Of a DNA stretch of 9,937 bases, positions 1-7,092 are shown in pieces. Within the stretch, counting starts at the first letter, position 1; every line of letters starts with the position of its first letter. Source of the DNA: Natronomonas sp. (GTDB lineage Archaea > Halobacteriota > Halobacteria > Halobacteriales > Haloarculaceae); the NCBI GenBank assembly GCA_007135435.1, contig SLIW01000205.1, forward strand, positions 1 to 9,937. The letters run 5' to 3'. The position numbers and the translations under genes were made by a program. The notes beneath the pieces are model-generated. The model searched no databases. It saw only the letters and a list, made by a program, of their open reading frames with translations, and had not been told where the DNA came from.

Positions 1-41
1 CGAGAATCCCCTCGACCCACCATCGAATATACCGACCGGTC

Positions 42-506
42 CTACCACCGGACCTCGACGGTCCGGTCGCGCGGACCGTCGCACTCTACCAGTAGTATCG
101 ACTGCCACGTGCCGAGGGCCAGGCTACCTCCGTCGACCGGGACTGTCACCGACGCCCCGACCAGCAGCGCCCGGAGGTGCGCGTCGGCGTTGCCGTCGAG
201 ACGGTCGTGGTCCCACCCCTCGTCGGCCACGACGTCATCGAGGAAGGTCTCGACGTCGCCGAGGAGCCGCGGTTCGGCCTCGTTGACTGCCACGCCAGCG
301 GTCGTGTGACGGACGAAGACGGTCGCCGTCCCCTGGGCCTCGGCGGGGAGGACGGCCTCGACGCGATCCGTCACGTCGACGGCCTGCGTCCGCCTGTCGG
401 TCGAGACCACGAAGCTCGCGGTCGAATCGGGATCGGGGGCCGAATCGGGATCGGGGGCAGATTCGGGATCGGAATCAGGGTCGGATTCGGGATCGGGTTC
501 GGTCAC
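42..506 (-). CDS. yjbQ: YjbQ/UPF0047 family protein (secondary thiamine-phosphate synthase type)
   Basis: Predicted 154-aa cytoplasmic protein of the YjbQ family. Some members show weak thiamine-phosphate synthase activity and can rescue thiE mutants; the true physiological role is unsettled. The family signatures are present in order: RHTTAGVAVNE at residues 66-76, a central Asp-rich segment near 84-104, NADAHLRALLVGASVTVPV at 106-124, and LGTWQSILLVECDGPRDR at 131-148. The conserved core occupies residues 31-154, close to the usual family length of about 130-140. The GTG at 504-506 fits the frame, and a GAGG sits nine bases upstream (516-519). Residues 2-28 are an Asp-Pro-Ser/Glu repeat outside the conserved family fold, so this is an added tail unless translation starts later. 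The gene begins 16 bp after the DUF7344 gene stop, so the two are probably cotranscribed. Family assignment is secure; the reaction in this host is inferred. Confidence 0.9.
   Translation of the reverse strand: MTEPDPESDPDSDPESAPDPDSAPDPDSTASFVVSTDRRTQAVDVTDRVEAVLPAEAQGTATVFVRHTTAGVAVNEAEPRLLGDVETFLDDVVADEGWDHDRLDGNADAHLRALLVGASVTVPVDGGSLALGTWQSILLVECDGPRDRTVEVRW
423..503 (-). repeat. Tandem repeat encoding an acidic DPDS/DPES N-terminal tail
   Basis: Two perfect adjacent 18-bp copies lie at 423-440 and 441-458, each encoding six residues of the Asp-Pro-Asp-Ser-Ala-Pro type. They are followed up to about 503 by degenerate six-base and twelve-base variants. Together they encode residues 2-28 of the YjbQ-family protein. 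Near-perfect nucleotide copies point to recent slippage expansion, and copy number may vary between strains. The segment is expected to be disordered and highly acidic. Confidence 0.8.
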
Positions 507-515
507 GGGTCTCGG

Positions 516-519
516 CCTC
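516..519 (-). promoter_or_regulatory. Ribosome binding site candidate for the yjbQ-family gene
   Basis: The minus strand reads GAGG, nine bases before the GTG start at 506. It overlaps the short gap after the upstream DUF7344 stop codon. It supports the GTG start and therefore inclusion of the repeat-encoded tail. The match to the 16S 3' end is only four bases, so the support is modest. Confidence 0.4.
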
Positions 520-522
520 GGG

Positions 523-1071
523 TCACTCGCGGATCCGCTGGAGGACGGTTTGGTCCTGGGTGGTCACCACGTGGTGGGCCGACGCGACCAGCTGGAGGAC
601 GAAGATGCCGGCCACCAGCGCCCCGAGGTGCAGCGACGAGAGGCGGGGGACGCCGACGAGCACCGCCAGCGTGGTCGCCAGCCCCAGCAGCGCCAGGCCG
701 AAGGTGAACTCGCCCCAGGTGACCCCGTAGCGGGGGACGACCTCCATGAACACCTCCACCTCCTGGACGCCCGCCTCCAGGGTCACCTGCTGCTCGTCGG
801 GGTCGTAGTCGACGATGTCGAGGTCGTCGAGCTTCGGCAGGTGGGTCTGGTGGAGGGAGACGTAGACCGACTGGCGCTTGTTCCGCGGCGCCGGCGCCTC
901 CCCCGTCTCCCGTGCGGCGACCTCCTCGGCCAGGTCCCGTACCGACGCCTCGCCACCCTCCTCTTTGAGCACCTCGATCGCCAGCCGGCGCCGATCGTTC
1001 CGCAGGACGTCGTGAATCTCCCCCTCCTCGAGCCCCCGCGCTACCCCCCGGGGTTCCGCGATCGTGAGCAC
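523..1071 (-). CDS. DUF7344 family winged-helix protein with two C-terminal membrane helices
   Basis: Predicted 182-aa protein of a family common in haloarchaea. Residues 18-95 form a winged-helix-like domain typical of DUF7344: a LRNDRRRLAIEVL helix (23-35), a RDLAEEVAARE recognition-like segment (45-55), then VYVSLHQTHLPKLDDLDIVDYD (69-90), in which the VSLHQTHLPKLD part is the most diagnostic. Two hydrophobic stretches at about 122-141 and 146-166 are separated by a short turn and look like a membrane hairpin. The protein is therefore probably a membrane-tethered DNA-binding regulator, with its target unknown. The GTG start at 1069-1071 is used because an in-frame TGA lies four codons upstream. 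No clear Shine-Dalgarno precedes it, and a TATA-like site about 30 nt upstream suggests a leaderless transcript. It is the first gene of a two-gene unit with the yjbQ-family gene. The domain call is firm; the regulatory role is inferred. Confidence 0.85.
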   Translation of the reverse strand: MLTIAEPRGVARGLEEGEIHDVLRNDRRRLAIEVLKEEGGEASVRDLAEEVAARETGEAPAPRNKRQSVYVSLHQTHLPKLDDLDIVDYDPDEQQVTLEAGVQEVEVFMEVVPRYGVTWGEFTFGLALLGLATTLAVLVGVPRLSSLHLGALVAGIFVLQLVASAHHVVTTQDQTVLQRIRE

Positions 1072-1094
1072 AGCCGGTCTTCAGAGCGCGACGA

Positions 1095-1107
1095 CAAGAA
1101 AGTATCT
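1095..1107 (-). promoter_or_regulatory. Candidate archaeal promoter for the DUF7344-yjbQ unit
   Basis: On the minus strand this is an AT-rich patch reading GAGATACTTTCTT in otherwise very GC-rich DNA. Its centre is about 30 nt upstream of the GTG start at 1071. That is the distance expected between a haloarchaeal TATA box and the start codon of a leaderless mRNA. The box is not a strong TTTATA match, so confidence is moderate. Confidence 0.4.
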
Positions 1108-1256
1108 CCTGGTCCCATCGATTCCGTAGGGGACGGAAACGGACCGAGCCGCTTGCGACCCTGGTCCGGTTCATGGTCACGACTCGTTCGTCGCCTGGTT
1201 CATCACGATCGATGCCTCGACCGTCACGTTCGACGTGCTCTCACGCCCACTCTCGA

Positions 1257-1300
1257 CCCCTCTCCCAACCACGAGCGACCCCCTCTCCCAACCACGAGCG
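1257..1300. repeat. Two-copy direct tandem repeat, 23-bp period
   Basis: An identical 21-nt sequence occurs at 1257-1277 and 1280-1300, separated by two bases. In the minus orientation each copy is a G-rich block containing GGTTGGGAGAGGGG preceded by CGCTCGTG. It lies about 60-100 bp after the spoVR stop. It could be a slippage product, a protein-binding site, or part of the transcript 3' end. No function is shown by the sequence. Confidence 0.75.
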
Positions 1301-1360
1301 GTTGCCTAGACGCCCGACGGCCCCGCTCGTGCGGATCCTCGGCGATCGGAACGGCCCGAC

Positions 1361-3352
1361 TCACAGCCAGTCGTCCGGTTTCGTGTCGTAGTCGACGTCG
1401 GAGGCCATGATGTCGGCGATCTCCTCGTCGCCGAGGCTCTCCTCCTCGAAGGACTCGCCGTCGAAGCGGATGAGCTTGCCACGCTCTGTGGGTTCGGGCT
1501 CGCGGTCGCGGCGCCGGGCGACCTCGATCTCGTGTTCGTCGAGCTCCTTGACGACGGTCTTCAGCGCCACCGGCCGGCCCCACAGCTCGAAGACGCGTTC
1601 GAGGGTCTTCTTGGCCTGGTTCAGGTCAAGCTGAACGCCGTTGTAGTGGTGGGCCAACAGCAACTCGTTGCGGTTCCGGAAGTTGCCGTCGACCACAGCG
1701 ACGGTCGGCTTGCCGAAGTTGGTGAACTGCAGCATCAGCTTCTTCTTGACGTCCTCGGCGTCGGTGGACGTCACCCGGAAGTCCCGCGTCGTGTGGGTGT
1801 ACTCGTAGGTGAAGTAGTCGTTCTCGTCGACGAACTCGTCGGTGAGGAACTCGTCGAGGAAGGTCACGTCGTTGTGGCTCTCGCGGACCTCGAGCATCCG
1901 GTCCCACCCGGCGGTCCGGTCGACGTCCGACACCGCCTGCTCGACCGACGCGTACCGCGTCGTGTCGAAGAGGTACCGCGAGATCCGCTCGAGCTCGGCC
2001 TGGCCGATCCGCTTGAGGAACCCGCGGTTCTGCGCCAGGACGAGCGAGTAGTGCCGCTCGGCCAGCCCCTGGGTGGTCAGCAGCTTCCAGGGGTACCGCT
2101 CGAGGTCGAGGTCAGGGTCGCCCTCGCGGGCACGCTCGAGCGTCTCGGCGTCGATCCGCGGGTCGGCGGGGTCGAGCTCGTCGAGGTGGCCGACGGGGTC
2201 GTCGACCACCGGGTCGGGCTCCAGCGCGTCGAGGACCGCGTCCAGATCGACCGTGTCGGCGAAGTTCCGCCAGGTCACCCCCTCGACGCGGAGCAGGTGT
2301 TCGACCACCTCCCGGCGGTTCCGACGGTTCTCGACGTACTGCCACAGTTCGAGGCCGAGCTTGTAGGGGTTCAGCCCCGGCGAGCCCAGCACCTGGGCCA
2401 TGTGGTCGGCGTAGGAGACGAACTCGTCGGGACCGGCGAAGGCCTCGCCCGACATCATCGTCGACTCCCAGTAGGCTGCCCACCCCTCGTTCATCACCTT
2501 CGTCATCTTCTGGGGGGCGAAGTAGTACGCCTCCCGTCGCAGGAGCTCGAGCACCTCCCGTTGCCACTCCTCGTAGTCGACTGCCTTGCCGGAGTCCTCG
2601 TCGTAGGCCTTCCCGTGTGCCCGCAGGAACGCCAGGAGGTCCTTCTCCGGCTCGGAGGGGAAGGTCGGCCCATCGTCGTCGGCGTCCATCTGCTCGAGCC
2701 ACTCCTGGTCGAACACCTCCCGGCGGACCTCCTCGGAGAGGTCGAGCTCCTCGAGCTTCTCCGCGAGGTCCGCGGAGGTCGAGGACTCGACGACCCACTC
2801 CTCGGTCGTCGAGAACGGCTCGTGCTGGTCGATGTTGTCCTCGAGACACAGGACGTGGTCGATCCACTCCTCGACGTCCTCCCGGGAGACCTCGGGGTCC
2901 CGCATGTACTCGTCGATGGTCTCGGCGTGGCGCTCGAGCATCGCCGCCGCGTCCGGCGACGAGCCGAACATCCGGAACCACTCGTTGTTCCGGAAGAAGT
3001 CCGCGTGCGCCTCGACGTGGGTGATGACCGCCTTCTGGTCGGCCAGGTCGTTCGACGCCTGCAGGAAGGCGTTCGACGGGTCGTCGTTGTTGACGATCTC
3101 GAAGGCCTTCCCGCCGAGGAACTGCCGCTGCTTGCGCTGGCGGTCGTAGCTCATCCCCCACCGCCAGTGGGGGTAGCGGGTCTGGAAGCCCCCGTAGGCG
3201 ATGAGCTCGTTCATCTCCTCGTAGTCGACGACCCAGTAGTTCACCTCGAAGGGCTCGAGGCCCAGCTTCCGCGCGAGGGCCCGCGCCTCGCGGGCTGGCT
3301 CCGCGAGGCCGGCGGCGATGCGCTGCTTCTGGATCCGGTCGTCGGTGCTCAT
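1361..3352 (-). CDS. spoVR: SpoVR/YcgB family protein
   Basis: Predicted 663-aa cytoplasmic protein of the SpoVR family. In Bacillus SpoVR affects the spore cortex; in enterobacteria the homologue YcgB is a stress and stationary-phase protein. No biochemical activity is established. Family motifs include [16 protein letters not shown] at 52-67, [16 protein letters not shown] at 111-126, [18 protein letters not shown] at 280-297 with its conserved His/Glu/Trp-type pocket residues, [17 protein letters not shown] at 327-343, and a C-terminal region [11 protein letters not shown] (498-508) through [12 protein letters not shown] (589-600). It is longer than the roughly 470-510 aa bacterial members, mainly through acidic segments near 181-262 and 365-415 and a charged tail after about 605. 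ATG 3350-3352 is chosen because the protein begins to match the family about 25 residues later and because it overlaps the DUF444 stop in an ATGA arrangement. The frame stays open upstream, but that part is only the antisense-like shadow of DUF444. It is the last gene of the operon. Confidence 0.95.
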   Translation of the reverse strand: MSTDDRIQKQRIAAGLAEPAREARALARKLGLEPFEVNYWVVDYEEMNELIAYGGFQTRYPHWRWGMSYDRQRKQRQFLGGKAFEIVNNDDPSNAFLQASNDLADQKAVITHVEAHADFFRNNEWFRMFGSSPDAAAMLERHAETIDEYMRDPEVSREDVEEWIDHVLCLEDNIDQHEPFSTTEEWVVESSTSADLAEKLEELDLSEEVRREVFDQEWLEQMDADDDGPTFPSEPEKDLLAFLRAHGKAYDEDSGKAVDYEEWQREVLELLRREAYYFAPQKMTKVMNEGWAAYWESTMMSGEAFAGPDEFVSYADHMAQVLGSPGLNPYKLGLELWQYVENRRNRREVVEHLLRVEGVTWRNFADTVDLDAVLDALEPDPVVDDPVGHLDELDPADPRIDAETLERAREGDPDLDLERYPWKLLTTQGLAERHYSLVLAQNRGFLKRIGQAELERISRYLFDTTRYASVEQAVSDVDRTAGWDRMLEVRESHNDVTFLDEFLTDEFVDENDYFTYEYTHTTRDFRVTSTDAEDVKKKLMLQFTNFGKPTVAVVDGNFRNRNELLLAHHYNGVQLDLNQAKKTLERVFELWGRPVALKTVVKELDEHEIEVARRRDREPEPTERGKLIRFDGESFEEESLGDEEIADIMASDVDYDTKPDDWL

Positions 3353-4686
3353 GGGGATGCTGACTCCGCCTCCGTGCTGAGGATCGTGTAGATGGCGTCG
3401 ACGACGTCCTCCGGTCGCTGGACGTAGGCCACGGCGACCTCGTCGCTGTCGCCGAAGTGGTCGTCGACCTCCTGGGCGTGGGTGGCGTTGATGGCGTTGC
3501 CGGACGGCTGGGTCTCGACGTAGGCGTGGAGGTTCGCCGGGATCTCCTCCATCAGCGGGATCACCTGCTTCTCCGTGTCGTTCGAGGAGTTCTCGGAGTC
3601 GCCGGCCGCGAAGACGTACCGGTTCCACTCGCTCCAGGGGTAGCGCTCCGCGAGCACCTCCGCGGCCAGCTCGTAGGCGCTCGAGATCCGCGTGCCGCCG
3701 CCGCTGCGGATGCCGAAGAACTCCTCGCGGTCGACCTCCCACGCCTCGGCGTCGTGGGCGATGTAGACGAACTCGGCGTTGTCGTACTTGCCCGTGAGGT
3801 ACCAGTCCAGCGGCGTGAACGTCCGCTCGACGAGCTCGCGCTTCGACTGCCGCATCGACCCCGAGACGTCGCGGATGTTGACGACGACGACGTTCTTCTC
3901 GCGCTCCTCGACGATCTCGGGGTAGCGGTACCGCTCGTCCTCCCGCCGGAACGGGATCTCGTCGATCCCCTCGCGGCGGATGCGCGCCGCGGTCGTCTCG
4001 CGGTCGACGTTCGCCTCCATCTCCTCGATGGAGTCCCACCGGGAGCGCTCGTCGGCCGGGATCGACTCGTAGGCGTCGTCGATCCACGCCCGCGAGACCG
4101 GCAGGTGCTTCTCGCGGGCCCACTCGAAGACGGTCGCCGGCCCCCAGCCGTCGACCCGGAGCGCCTCCCGGACGTAGTCCTCGTCGAACGCCATCGCCAG
4201 CTTCCGCTTGAGGCCCTCCTTGAACAGCCGTTCGAAGTCCAGGGTCGAGGCGGGGCCCGTCCGGGTGATGTCGGTGAAGTCCCCCTCGGTCTCCTCGACC
4301 ACCTTCTTGCCCTTGGGCTCGAGGTCCAGGCCGAGCTCCTCGTCGAGCTCCTGGGCGAACTCCTCGGGGTCCATCTCGTAGTACTCGTGCTCGGCGCCCT
4401 CCTCGCCGGGCTCGTCCCCGTCGCCGTCTTCGTCGCCGTCGCCCGAGCCGGGCTGTGGCCGGCCGACCGGGTCGCCCACGTCCGGCGTCCCGTCACCGCC
4501 CTGGCCGACGCCGCCCTTGTCGCGGGGGTCGTAGACGAACTCCGGGAGGTCGACGATCTTGATCGGGATGCGCACCTCGTCGGGTCGCGACTGACCGAGG
4601 TCACCGTACTGGATGAACTCCGAGAGGTCCTGTCGCTTCGCCTCGCCGACCTCGCGGAACCGGTCGAGGTCGTCCCTCAGTCCCAT
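3349..4686 (-). CDS. yeaH: DUF444 (YeaH/YhbH) family protein with von Willebrand factor A domain
   Basis: Predicted 445-aa cytoplasmic protein of the DUF444 family (YeaH in E. coli, YhbH in Bacillus), about the usual length of 390-430. The N-terminal part has the family segment around residues 36-66. A low-complexity Gly/Asp/Glu linker follows at about 60-100. A helical middle region spans 103-260. The C-terminal VWA-like domain is at about 264-440. A full MIDAS metal site is visible: DVSGSM at 273-278 (Asp273, Ser275, Ser277), the GGGT loop with Thr332, and Asp363 in [11 protein letters not shown] domains of this kind bind partners through a divalent metal. The family is almost always found with PrkA and often with SpoVR, as here, which suggests an adaptor role; that is inferred. 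ATG 4684-4686 is supported by AGGTGA seven bases upstream. It overlaps the end of the upstream PrkA-like gene by 10 nt, and its own stop overlaps the spoVR start by 4 nt. Confidence 0.95.
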   Translation of the reverse strand: MGLRDDLDRFREVGEAKRQDLSEFIQYGDLGQSRPDEVRIPIKIVDLPEFVYDPRDKGGVGQGGDGTPDVGDPVGRPQPGSGDGDEDGDGDEPGEEGAEHEYYEMDPEEFAQELDEELGLDLEPKGKKVVEETEGDFTDITRTGPASTLDFERLFKEGLKRKLAMAFDEDYVREALRVDGWGPATVFEWAREKHLPVSRAWIDDAYESIPADERSRWDSIEEMEANVDRETTAARIRREGIDEIPFRREDERYRYPEIVEEREKNVVVVNIRDVSGSMRQSKRELVERTFTPLDWYLTGKYDNAEFVYIAHDAEAWEVDREEFFGIRSGGGTRISSAYELAAEVLAERYPWSEWNRYVFAAGDSENSSNDTEKQVIPLMEEIPANLHAYVETQPSGNAINATHAQEVDDHFGDSDEVAVAYVQRPEDVVDAIYTILSTEAESASP

Positions 4687-7091
4687 CGGTAGCTCACCTG
4701 CCCCATGACGTGGCGGCTCGTCAGCTCCGCCGAGGCGGCGGAGTACCCGAACATCTCGCACATGTTCTCGATGGTCCGTTCCTTGACCGCCTCTGTCTCG
4801 GTGCCCGAGGGCGGGTCGTCCCACTGGGCGGGGTCGAGATCCTCGTAGGTCCGCCGGACGTCGTCCCAGTCGTGGCTCCCGAGGACGGTCTCGATGACGG
4901 GGATCTCCCGCGGGTCGACGTCGGAGACCCGGAAGTCGTCGTCGCGGTTGCGCCAGGCGTGGCGGTTGAGCGCCGTGATGACCTTCTCGGCGCGGAACTC
5001 CCTGACGCCCTCGGTCGGGTCGGCGCCGTCGTAGTCGTCCTCGTCGAAGCGGCCCAGGTGCTCGATCTCGAAGACCTTCATCCGGAGCGGGTCCGGCTCG
5101 ACCTCCTCCCCGCGGTCGTTGGTGAGCTGCTCGCCCTCGACCCACGCGTAGACGTGCTCGATGTACTCCTCGACGGTGGACTCGTCGACCCGCTTGTCGC
5201 GCATGATGGCGTCGACGACGTCGTCCTCCTGGCGGCCGAAGACGTGGTTCTTGACCGGCACCAGCCGGTTCTCGTACTCGGTGCGCTCCGACCCCGAGAA
5301 GACCGGTGCGGCGTCCAGCCCGTCGGCCATCGCGTTCAGCACGTCCCGGGGCATGATGACGTCCTCGACCGGCAGCTCCGCGTGGTGGCGGTCGGTCTCG
5401 TCGTGCAGCAGGTCGGCGATGACGTCCCGCGTGTAGGTGACGGGGATGCCGCTCCTGCCCTCCTCGGGGTCGCCGAAGTCGAACTCCTCCTCGTAGCGCC
5501 GCTCGTCGCCGTCCTGCAGGTAGCCGCGGTCGTAGACGAGCGCCTTGTCGACGAGGTCGAGCCCGGGGGGCAGGCTCTCGGCGTCCAGTCTCGTGGCGAC
5601 GGCGTAGAGGGCCGCGGCCTCGACGGCGTGGGGCGCCAGCTCCCGGTCGCGGACGGTCCCCTGCGGTCCACGGACCGAGATGGTGACCGGCTCGCGCATC
5701 AGGTCCTCGAGGCGGTCGTAGCTGTCCGCCTCCCAGATCTCGGTCTCGTTGGTGAGCTCGCGCCGCAGCAGCTCCGCCTCCAGCGAGAGGTTGGTCAGGT
5801 AGGCGAACTCGTGCTTGTCGAGGCGGCGCTTGAGCGCCTTCAGCGGGTCGGAGCCCTGGCGTTCGGCGTGCTGGTTGAGCTGGGCCTCGAGGTCCGGGTT
5901 CGAGATGATGACCAGCTGGGTGTCGATGTCCATCCCGATGCCCTTGTCGAGCTTGACGGTCCCCTCGTCGGGGACGTTCAGCAGCTTCTGGAGCAGGTCC
6001 GCGTGCTGGGCGGCGTCCTCGACGACGGTCAGGAGGCCGTTGCCCTGCGAGAGCACGCCGTCGTAGGAGAACGCCTGCGGGTTCTTCCGGCCGCGGGAGT
6101 CGAGCCGCTGGAGCATCCCCGTCATCCAGGAGCCGACGAGTCGCTCCTTCGGCGAGCCGTCGTCCTCGCTGTGGAGGACGCCGATGCCGTGGCCGACGTC
6201 GACCACGAAGTTCTTCACCCGCAGGTGCTGGTCGTCGGCCACCGCCGAGAAGAGGGCGTCCGCACCGCGGCGGCGGTACTGCTCCTCGAGGTAGTCGTAG
6301 GCCTCCCGGCTGAACGGGTCGAGCCGCGTCTCGAGGTACAGCGGGATGTGGTCGTCGAGCTCGTCGTTGAGTGCCTCCAGGAGCCGGTCGCGGACCTCCT
6401 CGGGGAAGACCGACAGCGGGTGTGCCTGCACCGGCGAGGGGTACCAGTCGTCCTCGTCGGGCGCCGGCGAGTCGCCGTAGGTCATGCCCGGCGAGTCGCC
6501 CGCCCCCGCGACGTTCCACTCGATCGTGTAGCGGCGGCCCGCGTCGGTCTTCGAGTACTCCCGGAGGCCGTTGATCAGACAGCGCTTCAGCTCGGACTTG
6601 CCGGTCGCGGTGGGCCCGTCTAGCCAGAGGATCTTCTCGTCCTTGCCCCGCCGCGCCGCGATCGACCGCAGGTCGTCGATCAGCGCGTTGAGCACCTCCG
6701 TGTTGCCGAGGATGGCGTGCTCGCCGTCGTTGTGCGGATCGTCGAAGAAGCGGTAGCGCTCGGTGTGCTCGCCCTCCTCGACGACCGTCCGGGTGCCGGC
6801 CGCCTCGATGGCCTCCAGCAGGTACTTGGAGGCGTGGGCGGCCGAGCCGGGGTTCTCGAAGAGCGTCTCGACGTACTCGGGGAGCGACATCGGCGGCTCG
6901 TAGGTCTCCCGCAGGGCCTCGTCGGCGCTGGCGATGTACGCCTCGCCGCTCCGCTCGATCGACGACCCACCGTCGGTCCGCTCGGGCGTCGAGCCGCCTT
7001 TGGGTCCGTGCTCGCTCGACGACCCACCGTCGGTCCGCTCGCTGGCTGCATCCGCGCCGTCCCGCGGGTCGGGCTCCTCCTGGCCGCTCAT
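4677..7091 (-). CDS. Second, divergent PrkA-family AAA+ protein
   Basis: Predicted 804-aa cytoplasmic AAA+ ATPase, paralogous to the PrkA gene just upstream. Residues 1-50 are a low-complexity tail with a repeated ERTDGGSS block. The PrkA-type core follows: [13 protein letters not shown] at 69-81 resembles the WYLETLYDDP of the first PrkA; Walker A is GPTATGKS at 159-166; a Walker B-like stretch is GLLTVVEDA at 352-360; a sensor-1-like VIISNPD is at 394-400. The C-terminal half differs from canonical PrkA: where PrkA has GMDGVSPRF, this protein has [16 protein letters not shown] (547-562). The C-terminal 130 residues are highly acidic. PrkA was first described as a serine kinase and later, in Bacillus, as an ATP-dependent protease, so the activity cannot be assigned from sequence. 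ATG 7089-7091 starts one base after the previous stop (TGAGATG); an in-frame ATG 13 codons upstream lies inside that gene and is less likely. The stop overlaps DUF444 by 10 nt. Confidence 0.9.
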   Translation of the reverse strand: MSGQEEPDPRDGADAASERTDGGSSSEHGPKGGSTPERTDGGSSIERSGEAYIASADEALRETYEPPMSLPEYVETLFENPGSAAHASKYLLEAIEAAGTRTVVEEGEHTERYRFFDDPHNDGEHAILGNTEVLNALIDDLRSIAARRGKDEKILWLDGPTATGKSELKRCLINGLREYSKTDAGRRYTIEWNVAGAGDSPGMTYGDSPAPDEDDWYPSPVQAHPLSVFPEEVRDRLLEALNDELDDHIPLYLETRLDPFSREAYDYLEEQYRRRGADALFSAVADDQHLRVKNFVVDVGHGIGVLHSEDDGSPKERLVGSWMTGMLQRLDSRGRKNPQAFSYDGVLSQGNGLLTVVEDAAQHADLLQKLLNVPDEGTVKLDKGIGMDIDTQLVIISNPDLEAQLNQHAERQGSDPLKALKRRLDKHEFAYLTNLSLEAELLRRELTNETEIWEADSYDRLEDLMREPVTISVRGPQGTVRDRELAPHAVEAAALYAVATRLDAESLPPGLDLVDKALVYDRGYLQDGDERRYEEEFDFGDPEEGRSGIPVTYTRDVIADLLHDETDRHHAELPVEDVIMPRDVLNAMADGLDAAPVFSGSERTEYENRLVPVKNHVFGRQEDDVVDAIMRDKRVDESTVEEYIEHVYAWVEGEQLTNDRGEEVEPDPLRMKVFEIEHLGRFDEDDYDGADPTEGVREFRAEKVITALNRHAWRNRDDDFRVSDVDPREIPVIETVLGSHDWDDVRRTYEDLDPAQWDDPPSGTETEAVKERTIENMCEMFGYSAASAELTSRHVMGQVSYRWD
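4694..4699 (-). promoter_or_regulatory. Strong ribosome binding site of the DUF444 gene
   Basis: The minus strand reads AGGTGA, seven bases before the ATG at 4686, inside the last codons of the upstream gene. It matches six bases of the complement of the archaeal 16S rRNA 3' end. It fixes the DUF444 start among several in-frame options, because the reading frame stays open far upstream. It is the clearest Shine-Dalgarno in the window. Confidence 0.7.
6959..7041 (-). repeat. 26-bp direct repeat pair inside the second prkA-like gene
   Basis: An identical 26-nt sequence lies at 6959-6984 and 7016-7041, offset by 57 bp (exactly 19 codons). Each copy encodes ERTDGGSS. The spacer encodes [14 protein letters not shown] residues. 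The block falls in the non-conserved N-terminal tail and keeps the frame open. It looks like a duplicated or inserted in-frame cassette rather than part of the AAA+ fold. Confidence 0.8.
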
Positions 7092-7092
7092 C

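Larger units (their letters stand above)
1072..1360. other. Intergenic region between spoVR and the DUF7344 gene
   Basis: These 289 nt hold no gene that I can support on either strand. They contain the downstream end of the four-gene operon, a 23-bp-period tandem repeat (1257-1300) and the promoter candidate at 1095-1107. No hairpin followed by a T-tract is visible after the spoVR stop, so where the operon ends is unclear and read-through into the DUF7344 gene is possible. A short plus-strand reading frame from 1173 runs into the antisense of spoVR and has no protein-like features. Confidence 0.6.

Noticed and set aside
1..41. Palindrome GACCGGTC (34-41) and AT patch after the yjbQ-family stop
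   Set aside because: It might be a terminator or the promoter of the next gene, but the window ends before context can be judged.
1173..1391. 72-codon plus-strand frame in the spoVR-DUF7344 gap
   Set aside because: Ser/Pro/Arg-rich sequence driven by the tandem repeat and the antisense of spoVR; no start signals.
1532..3391. Very long plus-strand open frame (about 619 codons) opposite spoVR
   Set aside because: It is an exact antisense shadow of spoVR. Its translation is Val/Leu/Arg/Asp-rich without motifs, as expected when GC-rich third positions suppress stops on the opposite strand.
3353..4123. N-terminal extension of the spoVR frame upstream of 3352
   Set aside because: The extra residues are Arg/Gly/Pro-rich frame-shadow of DUF444. 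Family similarity starts only after the ATG at 3352.
4687..6519. N-terminal extension of the DUF444 frame upstream of 4686
   Set aside because: It lies within prkA' in another frame, is Arg/Pro/Gly-rich, and the AGGTGA site supports the ATG at 4686.
4710..6623. Plus-strand open frame (about 637 codons) opposite the second prkA-like gene
   Set aside because: Same antisense-shadow behaviour; no recognisable domain, and the minus-strand frame has clear AAA+ motifs.
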